This document shows positions 13,170 to 23,993 of a stretch of DNA of 64,000 bases, piece after piece. The position numbers and the translations under genes were made by a program. The notes beneath the pieces were generated by a model. That model ran no database searches. It was not told the DNA's origin and worked only from the letters and a program-made list of their open reading frames with translations. Each line of letters begins with the position of its first letter. The first letter of the stretch is position 1. Source of the DNA: Nageia nagi (Eukaryota; Pinophyta); contig JBITNC010000001.1 in NCBI GenBank assembly GCA_050084985.1, positions 48,794,001 to 48,858,000 on the forward strand, written 5' to 3'.

Positions 13170-13395
13170 ATTTTGACATCATTGCTCAAAATCGATGGGC
13201 TCTATTTGTTATCTTCATGAAATATTACCTACCATTGCTTATTTTAGGACCCACTAATTTTTCACAAAAATGATGACATCATTGTTGAAAATTGATGGGC
13301 TCTATTTGATTTCTTCATGAAATATCACTTGCCATTACTTATTTTAGGATCTATTATTTTTTCACAAAAATAATGACATCATTGCTAAAAATCGA
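13170..13395 (+). repeat. Tandem repeat, about 108-bp unit, copies flanking the copia site
   Basis: Units contain TGACATCATTG, AAAATTGATGGGCTCTATTTG and CTTCATGAAATATCAC. Copies are seen near 13177, 13273 and 13375. A further copy at 14345-14413 is interrupted by the copia insertion and resumes at 22796-22870. These copies supply an empty-site comparison for the insertion. Confidence 0.65.
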
Positions 13396-13815
13396 TAGGT
13401 GATGTTTACTTCTAGGCATCTCCCGCTAAGTATTTAGACATAACTTGGGCTTATATTTTCAACAACTCCTGAACATTGTATTTCCAATAACTCTCAAACA
13501 TTATATTTATAATAACTCTCAAACATGACTGTTTTATATATATAGTTCCCAACCTTTTTATCCGTTAACATGACTAAAGTTTATCCCCTGGAGTTATTAC
13601 AACACCCGTTAGATTTTGACTAGAAATTTATATATACAATAGTCAAATGTTGAGAACACCCAAAACTCTTTAGACTCAATTCAAACAAAAGATTAAATAC
13701 ATGTGAATGAAAAAGAGAAAAGAGAGTAGGGACTAGGGAGAATTTCTTGAAATAAATTAAAGAATAAAATAATGATAGTGTGTTACCCCATACTTAGAGT
13801 GCAATTCTAAAGGAA
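13390..13815 (+). repeat. Direct duplicate, copy A
   Basis: This stretch is matched over most of its length by 22862-23310 (copy B). Shared strings include GGTGATGTTTACTT, CATGACTAAAGTTTATCC, TTAGACTCAATTCAAACAAA and AGAATTTCTTGAAATAAAT. Copies differ by many substitutions and small indels, including about 25 extra bases in copy B near 23100. It is a local segmental or tandem duplication predating the copia insertion. Confidence 0.7.
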
Positions 13816-14340
13816 TATAATCTTTTGGTGGATCTTGGGGTCTTTGCCTACTAAAGAATAGAATCCTCTATTTTTTGTTCCTGATCATTGTTTTAGATGA
13901 AGCTTTAGTGGGCATCTCTAATGGGGGAACAAGTTCTATAGGGAGGAAAGGTTGAATCTTTTGTTTAGCTTCTTGAGGTCTTGATGATCAACTTATGACA
14001 AAATATGGGAAGCTTATATCCTGACTATATATGCTCTGAACCTTATTAGCACACTCTCTAGCCTTCCAGCATGCAAGAATCTTGTAATTAACTCCTAAGC
14101 AAGGTCATTCAATTGTTGAAGATTTGAGATTTATTTCTCAAAAAAAGATTATTCAAGGAATTGAATGGTACTAGCTACCCATCTAGCAGCACTACCATGC
14201 ACATCCTGATCCTCCCATAATTTTGATACTTTTAATTCAATTAAAGAATTAAATAATTTATTGATAAACCCCAGCTTTGTGTTAAGCTGGTGTTTACTAA
14301 TCTTCATATTGAATACCAAATTTTGGAGTTCACATATATC
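13816..14340 (-). other. Possible decayed minus-strand reading frame, identity unknown
   Basis: Read on the minus strand, a protein-like frame containing VPPLEMPTKASSKTMIRNKK and RILFFSRQRPQDPPKDYIPL is visible around 13780-13930, with stops mainly TAG. No family is recognised. It may be part of a dead transposon ORF. Confidence 0.2.
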
Positions 14341-14408
14341 CCAAATTTTTCACAAAAATGGTGACATCACTGCTAAAAATTAGTGGGCTCTATTTGGTAT
14401 CTTCATGA

Positions 14409-14413
14409 AATAT
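14409..14413. repeat. Target-site duplication, left (AATAT)
   Basis: AATAT immediately precedes the left LTR and recurs immediately after the right LTR at 22791-22795. The neighbouring 108-bp repeats carry a single uninterrupted GAAATATCAC at the same place, confirming the insertion point. Confidence 0.95.
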
Positions 14414-14902
14414 TGTTAGAATTTGTAATGAAATATTGTGAATATCTAAACTCCTTGTAAATTCAATTAATCACTTAAAGGATATTTAGATACCTTAAGG
14501 GATTAATTGAATTCTTTATTATGTAAACTTTGACCTTACCATGTGGTTAGTTGGTAGGTTAAAGTTAGGTAATATATTTATTGTAACCCTAACCTTACCC
14601 TTGGGTTAAAGGGAGGTTAGGGAGGTGCTCTCATGCTATAAATAGAGGGCCTCTCCTCTTGTAATATCACTTAGATTTTGAGTAAGATTACTCTACTAGT
14701 TTGTGTAGGAGAGAAAGGAATTGTAGTAAGAGGGTGCATAGTTTGAGAATTGAGATCTAGTTGTGGATGTACTCCCAAGGAGGGAGGAACCACTTATATT
14801 GGTGTTATCTTGTGTGAATGGTGTTATTAGCTTGTAGATGTTGAATGATTATGTTTCCTATAGTCTTGGACCTTGAGGATTAGTGTAGAGCTAATTCCTT
14901 CA
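14414..14902 (+). repeat. Left (5') LTR of the copia element
   Basis: It starts TGTTAGAATT and ends AATTCCTTCA. A TATA box (TATAAATAG, 14637-14645) lies mid-LTR. Upstream is a stem-forming pair CCCTAACC / GGTTAGGG around 14585-14620. Confidence 0.95.
14637..14645 (+). promoter_or_regulatory. LTR TATA box (copia)
   Basis: TATAAATAG in the middle of the left LTR, in the position expected for the U3/R promoter; the same string occurs in the right LTR. Transcription would start about 30 bases downstream (inference). Confidence 0.7.
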
Positions 14903-14904
14903 AT

Positions 14905-14920
14905 TGGTATCAGAGCTTGG
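14905..14920 (+). other. Primer binding site, initiator-Met tRNA type
   Basis: TGGTATCAGAGCTTGG lies two bases after the left LTR. The first 12 bases are complementary to the 3' end of plant initiator methionine tRNA, the usual copia primer. Confidence 0.9.
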
Positions 14921-15439
14921 TGTGGAAGCTCCTTCATCATTCTTTGAAACTTCTTCAATTTGAAGGTCTCCATTTCTCATCTTCTTACATGGTTGAGGTA
15001 AAACATAATAGAAGGTATACATTTTTTTACCTTCTTGGTTAATTATTGAATAATTGTATTTTACTACTAACATATTGTGTGCTATATGTTGACTATTGTT
15101 GAGCTAAATATGATTAACAATTTTTGATACTAACCTCTTTTGTGAATAGTTTTTTTTTTTTTTTCAAATTGCTTATTTGCTCATTATTTAAGAGGATAGT
15201 ATACAAAAATTAAGTTGAGGAATTTTTTTTCTATCTTATGGAGAAGATAATTTTTTTTAACCTTTTTGTTAATAAAAATTGGTAATTTCTTTTGTGAGAG
15301 GGAGAAATTTCAATTTTTTTATATTTCGTTTGCAACTTTATATATATTTATATATATAAACATTTTTAAAATGTGGAGGAACACAAAATGCCTCATTAAG
15401 ATGTAGTCTATGGACTGCAATGCTCAAAGGATATGCACA

Positions 15440-15942
15440 AAATAGATACATTAAAAGGCTCTGCTCAGTATGTTTGGCATATAGCCCATTGAGCCTCTCC
15501 CTTGTCTTAAGTATCTCTTTCGCATGGATGGCAATATCAGAGGCCTAGCCACTGGCCCCGCCAGACAACTGATGAATCATGACCCTTGCATTTGGCAGAG
15601 ACCTCCTCTCTCCCTTGGTGCTAGTAGTCAATAGCAGTGAGCCCATGGAAGCTGCCTGCCCCACGCAGAGCATTCTAGGAAGAGGAGTTGGGCTACTACT
15701 AGGGATGTAGTGTCATCATCAATGGCACCATTGATGTAGACTATTCTTTCCTTGAGGAGTCTAGAGAAGATGTCATAGGATCTTTCTCCTCTGGAGGTGT
15801 GCTTTATAACCATGGGGACCAATCCATAATGCCTGCTACTAGCATGATTTCTGGTTATTAGACCGCATCTGTCTCCTCCTTTAAGCCGTAATGACATGGC
15901 TGAGAAGATCATCCTCGTACCCCTCATTGTTCCCTTTGTCAT
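15440..15942 (-). pseudogene. CLPP2: Captured, intronless fragment of nuclear mitochondrial ClpP protease subunit
   Basis: Read antisense to the retrotransposon, the segment begins with an ATG at 15942 and a short basic, transit-peptide-like leader. It then enters the ClpP core ([42 protein letters not shown]). After about 15666 the frame shifts and ClpP resumes with [12 protein letters not shown], holding the catalytic Ser at 15647-15649, then [13 protein letters not shown] with the catalytic His 25 residues later, then SDIAIHAKEILK and ERLNGLYAKHT. About 40 residues between the blocks, including the SPGG oxyanion loop, are missing. TAG replaces the expected Gln codon at 15545-15547, and the Asp-containing C terminus is lost. 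The sequence fits plant CLPP2, a mitochondrial matrix peptidase, not the chloroplast paralogues. No introns remain, consistent with capture of spliced mRNA. Confidence 0.85.
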
Positions 15943-17638
15943 TATTTTTAAAGCCCTTCTCCTATGCTTATTTTTCAGAGGAATATATGGGCTAAAAAGT
16001 AAAAAATAATAAATAAACCATCAACATTTTTTTTTTACCCTCTACGCACACCCTTCTCTCATGACCTCTACGCACTCTTCTCAACCCTACTACTAGCCTC
16101 TACCCTATTGTTAGCCTCTGCCTCTCAGATTCATGATGCAACAAAATTGGTAGCAAAACCTTCTCTCGACCTCCTCCATGTTACCTAGCCTCCTTCCCTT
16201 TGCAGCCCTCCACTCACGTTTCTTGGCCTCCTTCCCTTCACGGCCCTCTACCTACACCTCCTGACCTCCTTTATGTTGCGTGATCTTCTCCCACTTTGCT
16301 TTTTTTAAGATGGAGGCCCTTTCTTATTTGTGCATTTAATTTTTTTTTCACCTTTATTCTATGCTCCTGCACAAGCAACGTATTCTCCTTCTTGGTAAGG
16401 GAAGGGTAGCCATCACTATTTTACCTAAAAGCATTTATTTTTTTTGACTTGGAGTATTTTTTTTGTTTACTTGGAGTGCTTGAGGTAAAAGTAGCATTAA
16501 ATATGCATGTAGTAGGGGTATGGGTCTTCTCTTTTTCCATTTAATTTTTGCAGACTTGGAAAGTAGTGAATATTTTTTAGCTTATTTCTACAATAATGGT
16601 AAAAATACTATTTTTTTAAGTTAAACTTTGCTTACTTTTTAAAAATATACTTAGAATATTTTTAATGTTTTACTCAAAATTGCAGTTTTAATTTACTAAG
16701 GTGCACATGCAATTTCTAGAATGTCAATCTCTTAGCATTTTTTTTTTTAAAAAGCATCTTATTTAAAATTCTTTTAAGTAAAACAATAGGGAGAGGAATT
16801 TTTTATTATTTTTACTTAAAACCTTTTTTTTACAAAGGTAACTTATGAAAATGCATGCTTAATACTTATTTCTTTAAGTTTTTATGCAAAGTTAAAAGGA
16901 CTTGTGCAAATTATGAACCTATGTAAAGATGTCCTTTAGGGGTTAGTAAACAAAACCCATTGGAATCTTAAGGTTTCAATTTCTTATGGATGATGTATTT
17001 TTAATACTTTACTTTATATTTTTGCATAATTACTTTATACTTGCAAAATGCAAAATATTGAAAGTAACCCCTAAAATGAACACATCCACACATACTTTTC
17101 CACAACATGACTTGTTGGGGAGCCATGAGGGGAGGATAGGGCAGATTGGAGCCTTTTTAGTCCAAAGAACCAAGTGGTGGTAAATCTATCTTAATTGCCC
17201 CTAAGACCTCTATTGGATTGGACATAACTCTATTAGGTGGACAGGCATGTGTGTAGTGATACCACATGTCCGCACATCTATTCAGGGATTATCCTGATAA
17301 CCTAGGAGGAAAACTTGAAAACCATAAACAAGATAATTAAAATGGCCAGTTCAACATACGTCGTATCCTTGGAAAATAGTTGGTACTTGCTCCTTGAGAG
17401 AGTATATTACTAACCAAGGTGAACTGGTTGAGGACTGGTAGTACTTGGGCTCCACTTTGCGGGCATCCAGGGAAGGCATAATTCTATACAAGAAAACAAC
17501 CTCAACTTTATCCTTCTACGGATCTTGGTTTATAAGTTTGCACATGTAAGACATGTTTACTTATCAATGTTTGATTTGTATAAATGGTAAATTGTAGAAA
17601 TTTATTCATTCTTCTTGCTTATTTACTTTTGTGTAGCA
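15943..17638 (+). other. Long copia leader, non-coding, with CT-rich block
   Basis: Between the CLPP2 fragment and gag lies about 1.7 kb without a supported gene. Bases 16020-16310 are unusually CT-rich and GC-richer than the rest, with repeated CCTCTACGCAC and CCTCC motifs. Read antisense this would be a GA-rich leader upstream of the CLPP2 ATG, so it may be captured 5' untranslated sequence (inference). The remainder is T-rich. Confidence 0.4.
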
Positions 17639-20600
17639 ATGGTTGAAACCTTCATACCCAAGCATATACTCAACGGTTCCAACTTTGACATATGGGAACC
17701 TCGTATGAAAGTTGAGTTACAAGCAAGGAAGCTGTGGTAGATAGTTAATGAAGACTTGGTCGCTCCTACAGATGAGAAGGCTCTTGAAATCTACAACTCA
17801 AAGAATGAGTTAGCAACTTCAATAATTTATCGTGCAGTTTCAGATGACGTACTTCTCATGATCTCTTCTTCAACATCAACAAAGGAAGCTTGGGATAGGC
17901 TAAAGAAAATTTACATTGGGTCAAAATTTTCAAGGAGGTTCACTATTTTACAAAATTTGTTGCAATATCATCAAGGTGAAGATGAAAGTGCTCCTATTTA
18001 CTTAAACAAAATCATTGACCTCATGACACAACTGGTTGGCTATGGGTGCAACTGGATCAATGATGAGTTCATGGTCTTCATCATTCTTCAAATCCTTTCT
18101 ACAAAGTTCAATAACTTTGTCACGGTTATGGAAACTAGGCTCGATGATGAAGAAGATGTCATCTCTCTTGATAACCTTTCTAGACTCCTTCCGAAGCATG
18201 AGGAAAATTTGAATAAGAAAATGTTGAACTTTTCTTTAAAGGATAATAACATTGCTCTAGGAGCAACCAAAACTCCTTTCAAGAAGAAGTTCAATCGTTA
18301 TAAATCCAAAGATAATAAATCCTCATCTACCTTCAGGAAGCATGAGAAAAAGGGCAACAATAATGGCAACTTCAAGCAAAGGAATGACAAAGCTGGATCA
18401 AGCAATCCAAAACCTAAGGAAAAGTTTGATAGAAATTGTAACTTTTATGGCATCTTTGGTCACAAAGAGTATGATTGTCGTAAAAAGAAATTTGCTGAAA
18501 AAGGCAAGGGAAATGCAAATGTGAAAAATTTCAATAATAAAAAGAAGAACAAGCATGCTGCTACCATTGCCTACTACTCATTGACTCAAACTATTTCAAA
18601 TGATTGGATTGTTGATTCAGGATGCACTAATCACATGTGTTATGAAAAGGATAAGTTTGAAAACTTTCATAAGTACAAGAAGGATGCAGTTGTGATAGGT
18701 GATTATTCAATCCTTGATGTTCAAGGAATAGGGAGTGTGAAGATTCATGGAAAGGTTCTTGATAATGTCTTTTATGTGCCTAAACTAAGGATGAATCTTA
18801 TCTCCGTAATTCAGATTACAAGGAAAGGATACTCATTTAAGTTTACCTCACACTCCTAGTGTGTTAAGAAAGGACTTGCCACCTTGATGAAAGGATCAGT
18901 AAAGGATGACCTTTATATTATGGATCAAGTTCCTTCAAAGATGTGTCTTGCTGTAAATGTTTATTCAAAGGGTCATCTTTGGCATCAAAGATTAGGGCAC
19001 CTTAACCACCAGAGTATTCAAGATATGAAAAATCAAGAACTTGTGGAAGGTTTACCTAATATTTCACCCATAATTGGTCTCTATGAAAGGTGCATTCTAG
19101 GAAAGATGAATAGGAAAAAGTTTGAAAAAGATAAGGCAACTCAAGCTACTCATCCTCTTCAACTTATGCATTCAGATTTGATGGGTCCGTTTCAGACTAA
19201 GTCTCTAGGGGGAGCTTCTTATGTTCTGACCTTCATTGATGAATTCAGCAGGATGACATTTGGTTATCTACTTGAGCAAAAGGATCAAACTTTTGATAGG
19301 TTTAAAGACTTCAAGGCTCTTGTTGAAAATCAAACTGATTTTAAGATCAAGATGCTAAGATCTGATAATGGGGGTGAGTATAATAGCAATGAGTTTAACG
19401 ACTATTGTGTTAAACATGGGATCAAGCAGTAATTCACAATCCCTTACACCCCTCAACAAAATGGAGTTGCTGAAAGGAAGAATCGAACCATTATGGAAAT
19501 GGAAAGGTGCATGTTGGGTAACCTTCCTAGTTTCTTATGGGGTGAAGCTGTTCATGCTGCTATTCACACCCTAAATAGGTGTCCTACTAAAGCAGTTGAA
19601 GGTAAAACTCTGTATGAAGCATGGACAGGAAAGAAACCTAACATCTCACACTTTAGGGTCTTCAGTTGTGATGCATTTGCCTTCATTACCTCAGAGAAAA
19701 GAAATAAGTTGGATAAAAGATTAGAAAAATGCATCTTTATGGGGTATGATAATCAACATAAAGGTTACAGGCTCTACTCCTCATCCCATAAAATAGTCTT
19801 TATTTCTAGAGATGTCAAGTTCAATGAACTTCCTAAGGATATGACTTCTCATGCTGAGGTGTCTGATTTAGATGATTCTTCACCTACACCTAACTGGTTG
19901 GATGATAATGTAGGGAAGTCACCACAAGAGCAAAATTCTCCAGCTCAGAGAATTACAAGGAGTATGACCTTGAATAAATCTTTATTTGCCAAAATTGATA
20001 ATACGAATGAGCCATCAACCTTCAAAGAAGCTTCCAAGCAAGAGTGTTGGATGGAAGCTATGAAAGTTGAGTATGAGGCGCTCATGAAAAATGAAACTTG
20101 GGATTTGGTTCCTTATCCTAATGAGAAAAATGTGATTGGAAATAAATGGATATACAAGGTCAAGTACAATTTGATGGAGAAATTGAAAAATACAAAGCAA
20201 GGTTAGTGGCCAAAGGATTCGCTCAGAAATATGGTATTGATTATGAGAAAACCTTTACTCCTATGGCCAAGATGCCTACTGTCAGGATAATCCTTGCTCT
20301 TTCTGTAGCTCAAGGATGGAAAGTTTTTCAACTTGATGTCAAGAGTGCATTTCTCAATGGTGACTTGGATGTAGAAATCTACATGAATCAACCAGAAGGA
20401 TTTATTCCAGAAGGTAAAGAGTCTTTTGTGTGCAAACTAAAGAAGTCTTTGTATGGACTTAAGCAAGCACCTAGAGCATGGTACAAGAAAATTTTAAGAT
20501 TCTTTGCAAATATTAGTTTTTCCAAGTGCTTCTCTGACTCAGATCTCTATGTACTCAATCAAGGAAAAGACGTGGTCTTAATTCTCCTTTATGTGGATGA

Positions 20601-21554
20601 TCTTCTCATAACTGGTAATAATATTGAAATCATCCAAGAGTGCATATCCAAACTAAAGGCAACATTTGAAATGACTGATCTAGGTCTATTGTATTAGTAT
20701 CTTGGGATGCAAGTATACCAACACAAAGATTGTACTTATCTTAGTCAATCTAAGTATATATCAAACATCTTGCAAAAGTTTGGAATGGAGGAGTGTAGAT
20801 ATGCTACAATACCTATTTCTCCTGGAATCATTGTATCTTTGAGCTCAGATTCTCAGTTGGCTGATGCTATAGCTTATAGGAAATTGATCAGTAGTCTTCT
20901 ATATCTGACTATCTCTTGACCTGATATTACCTTTGCAGTGAATCTGATGGCATGATTCATGCAAAAACCATATGTTGAGCACCTCAATGCTGTTAAGCAA
21001 ATCTTGAGGTATGTGGTAGGGATAAAGGATCTTGATCTTAAGTATTCCAAAGTGCCCTTGATTGTTCTCTCTAGGTTCTTAGATTCTGATTATGGGGGAG
21101 ATAGAGATGATAGAAAATCAACCTCTACATATGTGTTCAGCATTGGTTCAGGTGCTATCTCTTGGGCTTCCAAGAAGCAACCTACTGTGACTCTTTCTAC
21201 CATCAAAGTAAATATCGAGCCATGTCTGTTGCCACCCAGGAAGCTATTTGGTTGAGGCATCTTCTGAACGAAATTAGGTATGAGCAAAATGGCCCATCTC
21301 TTATTTCTTCAGATAATCAATCGACTATCTCTTTGGCTAAGAATCTTGTGTTCCATCAGAGAACCAAACATGTGGAAATCCAATCCCATTTTATCAGGGA
21401 GAAGGTTCTAGATGACATCATACACTTGGAGTATTTTCCATCTACTGTAAACTCTGCTGATTTATTCACCAAGCCCCTTCTTGAAGCTCAGTTCAGCAAG
21501 CTTAGGGATTCTCTCGAGTTGGTGAAGTTGCCCTCAAGGGGGAGTGAAGTTTGA
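17639..21554 (+). pseudogene. Ty1/copia Gag-Pol polyprotein, disabled
   Basis: Gag starts at ATG 17639 (MVETFIPKHILNGSNFDIW). In order: Gag UBN2-type core; zinc knuckle near 18437-18480; protease IVDSGCTNHM (DSG at 18614-18622); GAG-pre-integrase HLWHQRLGHL; integrase core with HSDLMGPF, RSDNGGEY and NGVAERKNR; RT LDVKSAFLNGDL and YVDD (20590-20601); RNase H to 21554. In-frame stops lie at 17738 (TAG), 18857 (TAG), 19430 (TAA), 20695 (TAG), 20917 (TGA) and 20953 (TGA). Frameshifts lie near 20165 and 21205. The second Cys of the zinc knuckle (18446) and the first Cys of the integrase C-x2-C pair (19082) are Tyr codons. The element could move only with enzymes supplied in trans. Confidence 0.95.
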
Positions 21555-22293
21555 ACTTTTGTTAGTAATGACAAATTCACCTCTAAGAGGCCCTTTTGTT
21601 GTTATATAGTGTTGATTATGATATACCCCCATGGTAATTTCGCTCATTGTGAGGAATTTCTTGTACATTTTATACCTCCAAGGTAAGTTTGCTCAGTGTG
21701 AGAAACTTGTTGTACAATTTTTTGAGCATATAATTGATCAATCAATTTCATTGTTCAAGTATTCATATGAGAAGATCTAGTATGTGTCTTTAGGCATTAT
21801 ACAGTCATCTATATGTTATGCTCTATTAATAATCAACATATGTATATATACAATAGGTGACTATGAGTGATGGCTTGGCATCTCCGTGATGACTTATAGT
21901 GCACCATTGATCAGTTATTTATAAGATGGCATCATTTGATTCTCTTATTAATAAAATGAATATATGATGCATCTAATTGATTTTGTTTATGAGTTGCTTG
22001 TAGCATGCAAGATCTTCTTCAAAAATGCAGGTTACTCACCTTATGTAAGCAAGCTCATGGAGACTCACATGTCAGCTTAAAGTTGATCGACTACTATGTA
22101 CAATGAAACCAATTGTGGTTAATGATGGTATTGTCAACCATTTTGTCAAATGGTAATGTAGTGAGTCTCAAACTAGTTCTCAAAAAGATTCTAAAATATG
22201 TAAATGTTCTCATCTCCGCTTGTATCTCTATGGAGGAGAACTCTCTCTTACTCTCTCTCTTCTCTCTTCTACGCTCTATCCCAATATTGCATT
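21555..22293 (+). other. Copia 3' non-coding region
   Basis: About 740 bases separate the RNase H stop from the polypurine tract. A second CAAGGGGGAGTG lies at the very end of the coding region (21535-21546), so the tract is present twice. Two imperfect copies of a CTCA(T/G)TGTGAG motif with GTACA follow (21650-21715), and a CT microsatellite lies at 22241-22270. No gene seen. Confidence 0.5.
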
Positions 22294-22302
22294 AAGGGGG
22301 AG
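22294..22302 (+). other. Polypurine tract of the copia element
   Basis: AAGGGGGAG abuts the TG of the right LTR, as expected for the plus-strand priming site. Confidence 0.85.
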
Positions 22303-22790
22303 TGTTAGAATTTGTAATGAAATATTGTGAATATCTAAACTCCTTGTAAATTCAATTAATCACTTAAAGATATTTAGATACCTTAAGGGATTAATTGAAT
22401 TCTTTATTATGTAAACTTTGACCTTACCATGTGGTTAGTTGGTAGGTTAAAGTTAGGTAATATATTTATTGTAACCCTAACCTTACCCTTGGGTTAAAGG
22501 GAGGTTAGGGAGGTGTTCTCATGCTATAAATAGAGGGCCTCTCCTCTTGTAATATCACTTAGATTTTGAGTAAGATTACTCTACTAGTTTGTGTAAGAGA
22601 GAAAGGAATTGTAGTAAGAGGGTGCATAGTTTGAGAATTGAGATCTAGTTGTGGATGTACTCCCAAGGAGGGAGGAACCACTTATATTGGTGTTATCTTG
22701 TGTGAATGGTGTTATTAGCTTATAAATGTTGAATGATTAAGTTTCTTATAGTCTTGGACCTTAAGGATTAGTGTAGAGCTAATTCCTTCA
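22303..22790 (+). repeat. Right (3') LTR of the copia element
   Basis: Collinear with the left LTR, with seven substitutions and one single-base deletion. Examples are C/T in GGTG(C/T)TCTC, two G/A changes in TTAGCTT(G/A)TA(G/A)ATG and G/A in CCTT(G/A)AGG. Confidence 0.95.
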
Positions 22791-22861
22791 AATATCACCC
22801 ACCATTGGTTGTTCCAAGACCTGCTAATTTTTCATAAAAATGATAATGTCATTGCTAAAAA

Positions 22862-23310
22862 TTGATAGGTGATGTTTACTTTTGGGCATCTCTCACTAAG
22901 TATTTGGACATAACTTGGGCTTATATTTTTAACGACTCCCAAAAACTATATTTATAATAACTCTTGGACACTATATTTATAATAACTCCTAGACATGACT
23001 CTTTTATATATATAGTTCTTGATCTTTTTGATTATTAACATGACTAAAGTTTATCCTCAAGAGTTATTACAACGCCTACTAGATTTTGACTAAAAATTTT
23101 TAAGCCAAAATATCTAATACCAAGACTTATATATACAATAGCCAGATGTTGACAACACCCAAAAATCTTTAGACTCAATTCAAACAAAATATTAAATACA
23201 TGTGAATGGAAAAGAGAAAAGGGAGTAGGGACTAGGGAGAATTTCTTGAAATAAATGAAAGAATAAAAGAATGATAATGTGTTACCCCATACTCAAAGTG
23301 TAATTATGAA
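22862..23310 (+). repeat. Direct duplicate, copy B
   Basis: Counterpart of 13390-13815. The copies end in shared TGTTACCCCATACT and then diverge; copy B runs into the 109-bp repeat family whereas copy A does not. Confidence 0.7.
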
Positions 23311-23329
23311 AGAATACAATATCTACTTA

Positions 23330-23545
23330 GTTCTTATAAATTGAATGTTGTGGTTCATGCATGCTATATTGAGGGATCTTTGAACTTCATTATCAAAATA
23401 CCCATAAACCCTAAATTGGGTGTGTGCATGTGTCTACTTGGTGCTTGTAAATCAAATGTTATGGTTCTTATAGGCTATCTTGAGGAAGCTTTGAACTTCA
23501 CTACCAAAATATGCCCATAAACCTTGAAATGGATGTTTGCATAAT
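23330..23545 (+). repeat. 109-bp repeat family, two further copies
   Basis: Units matching the family at 11691-12090: GCTATATTGAGGGATCTTTG and GGCTATCTTGAGGAAGCTTTG, each followed by a CCCATAAACC variant. Confidence 0.7.
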
Positions 23546-23849
23546 GCAAACATAGTTTCATGGTATGCAATGATTGGAGGATTCATGAGTTTTATAAAAG
23601 AATGTAGAAAAATACAAAGCACAAAAATACATGTAGAATGCAAAAGAATATTGTATGTTTTCAAGGTCATAGACTGAAATACCTACTTGGACCTCCTAGA
23701 AAATAAGTCTCCTCTCATCTAATCTCACCACATCTCCTCTTGTATGGTCTCCCCTCACTTCTCTCCTCTAACCCCTCAACTTGAAAAATTGGAAATGGAA
23801 AAAACATTCCAAGTAACCCACCTAAAGTTCCCCACACATGCCTTTTTTT

Positions 23850-23993
23850 TCCTTTTTTCACTAAGGGGAGGTTTTTCATTTTCCTAAATATATTTTTTGG
23901 GACTGCTAAAAACCATCCCACTAAAACTTAAAAAATGGACGATTTAAAATTGCCTTAAATTAGCTATCCCCAAAGCCCTTTTTTGGTCTAGTG
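23850..23993 (-). mobile_element. CACTA-like transposon right terminus, copy 1
   Basis: The segment ends TTTTTTGGTCTAGTG, which inverted reads CACTAGACCAAAAAA, a CACTA-type end. Inside are CTAAGGGGAGGTTTTTC, AACCATCCCA and AAAATTGCCTTAAATTAGC. A second, more diverged copy lies at 37975-38136, showing that this is a dispersed family. Confidence 0.4.

Larger units (their letters stand above)
14414..22790 (+). mobile_element. Ty1/copia LTR retrotransposon carrying a captured CLPP2 fragment
   Basis: The 8377-bp element is bounded by LTRs of 489 and 488 bp with TG...CA ends. It is flanked by the 5-bp target duplication AATAT at 14409-14413 and 22791-22795. A PBS matching the 3' end of initiator-Met tRNA follows the left LTR, and a polypurine tract abuts the right LTR. 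Gag, protease, integrase, RT and RNase H follow in copia order. I count seven substitutions and one 1-bp indel between the LTRs (about 1.4%); six of the seven are G/C in the left copy and A/T in the right. The polyprotein is broken and an antisense host gene fragment sits in the unusually long leader. Confidence 0.95.

Noticed and set aside
14585-14620. CCCTAACC / GGTTAGGG in the copia LTR as interstitial telomere repeat
   Set aside because: Only single copies in inverted orientation; better read as a stem in the LTR.
13390-23310. Copies A and B as LTRs of a larger element around the copia insertion
   Set aside because: No TG...CA ends, primer site or polypurine tract at their borders, and the sequence between them outside the copia element is only repeats.
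3978-23993. One 20-kb CACTA transposon spanning the two candidate ends
   Set aside because: Flanking trinucleotides differ (ATT versus TTT), no transposase is seen between, and the right end exists as an independent second copy at 37975-38136.
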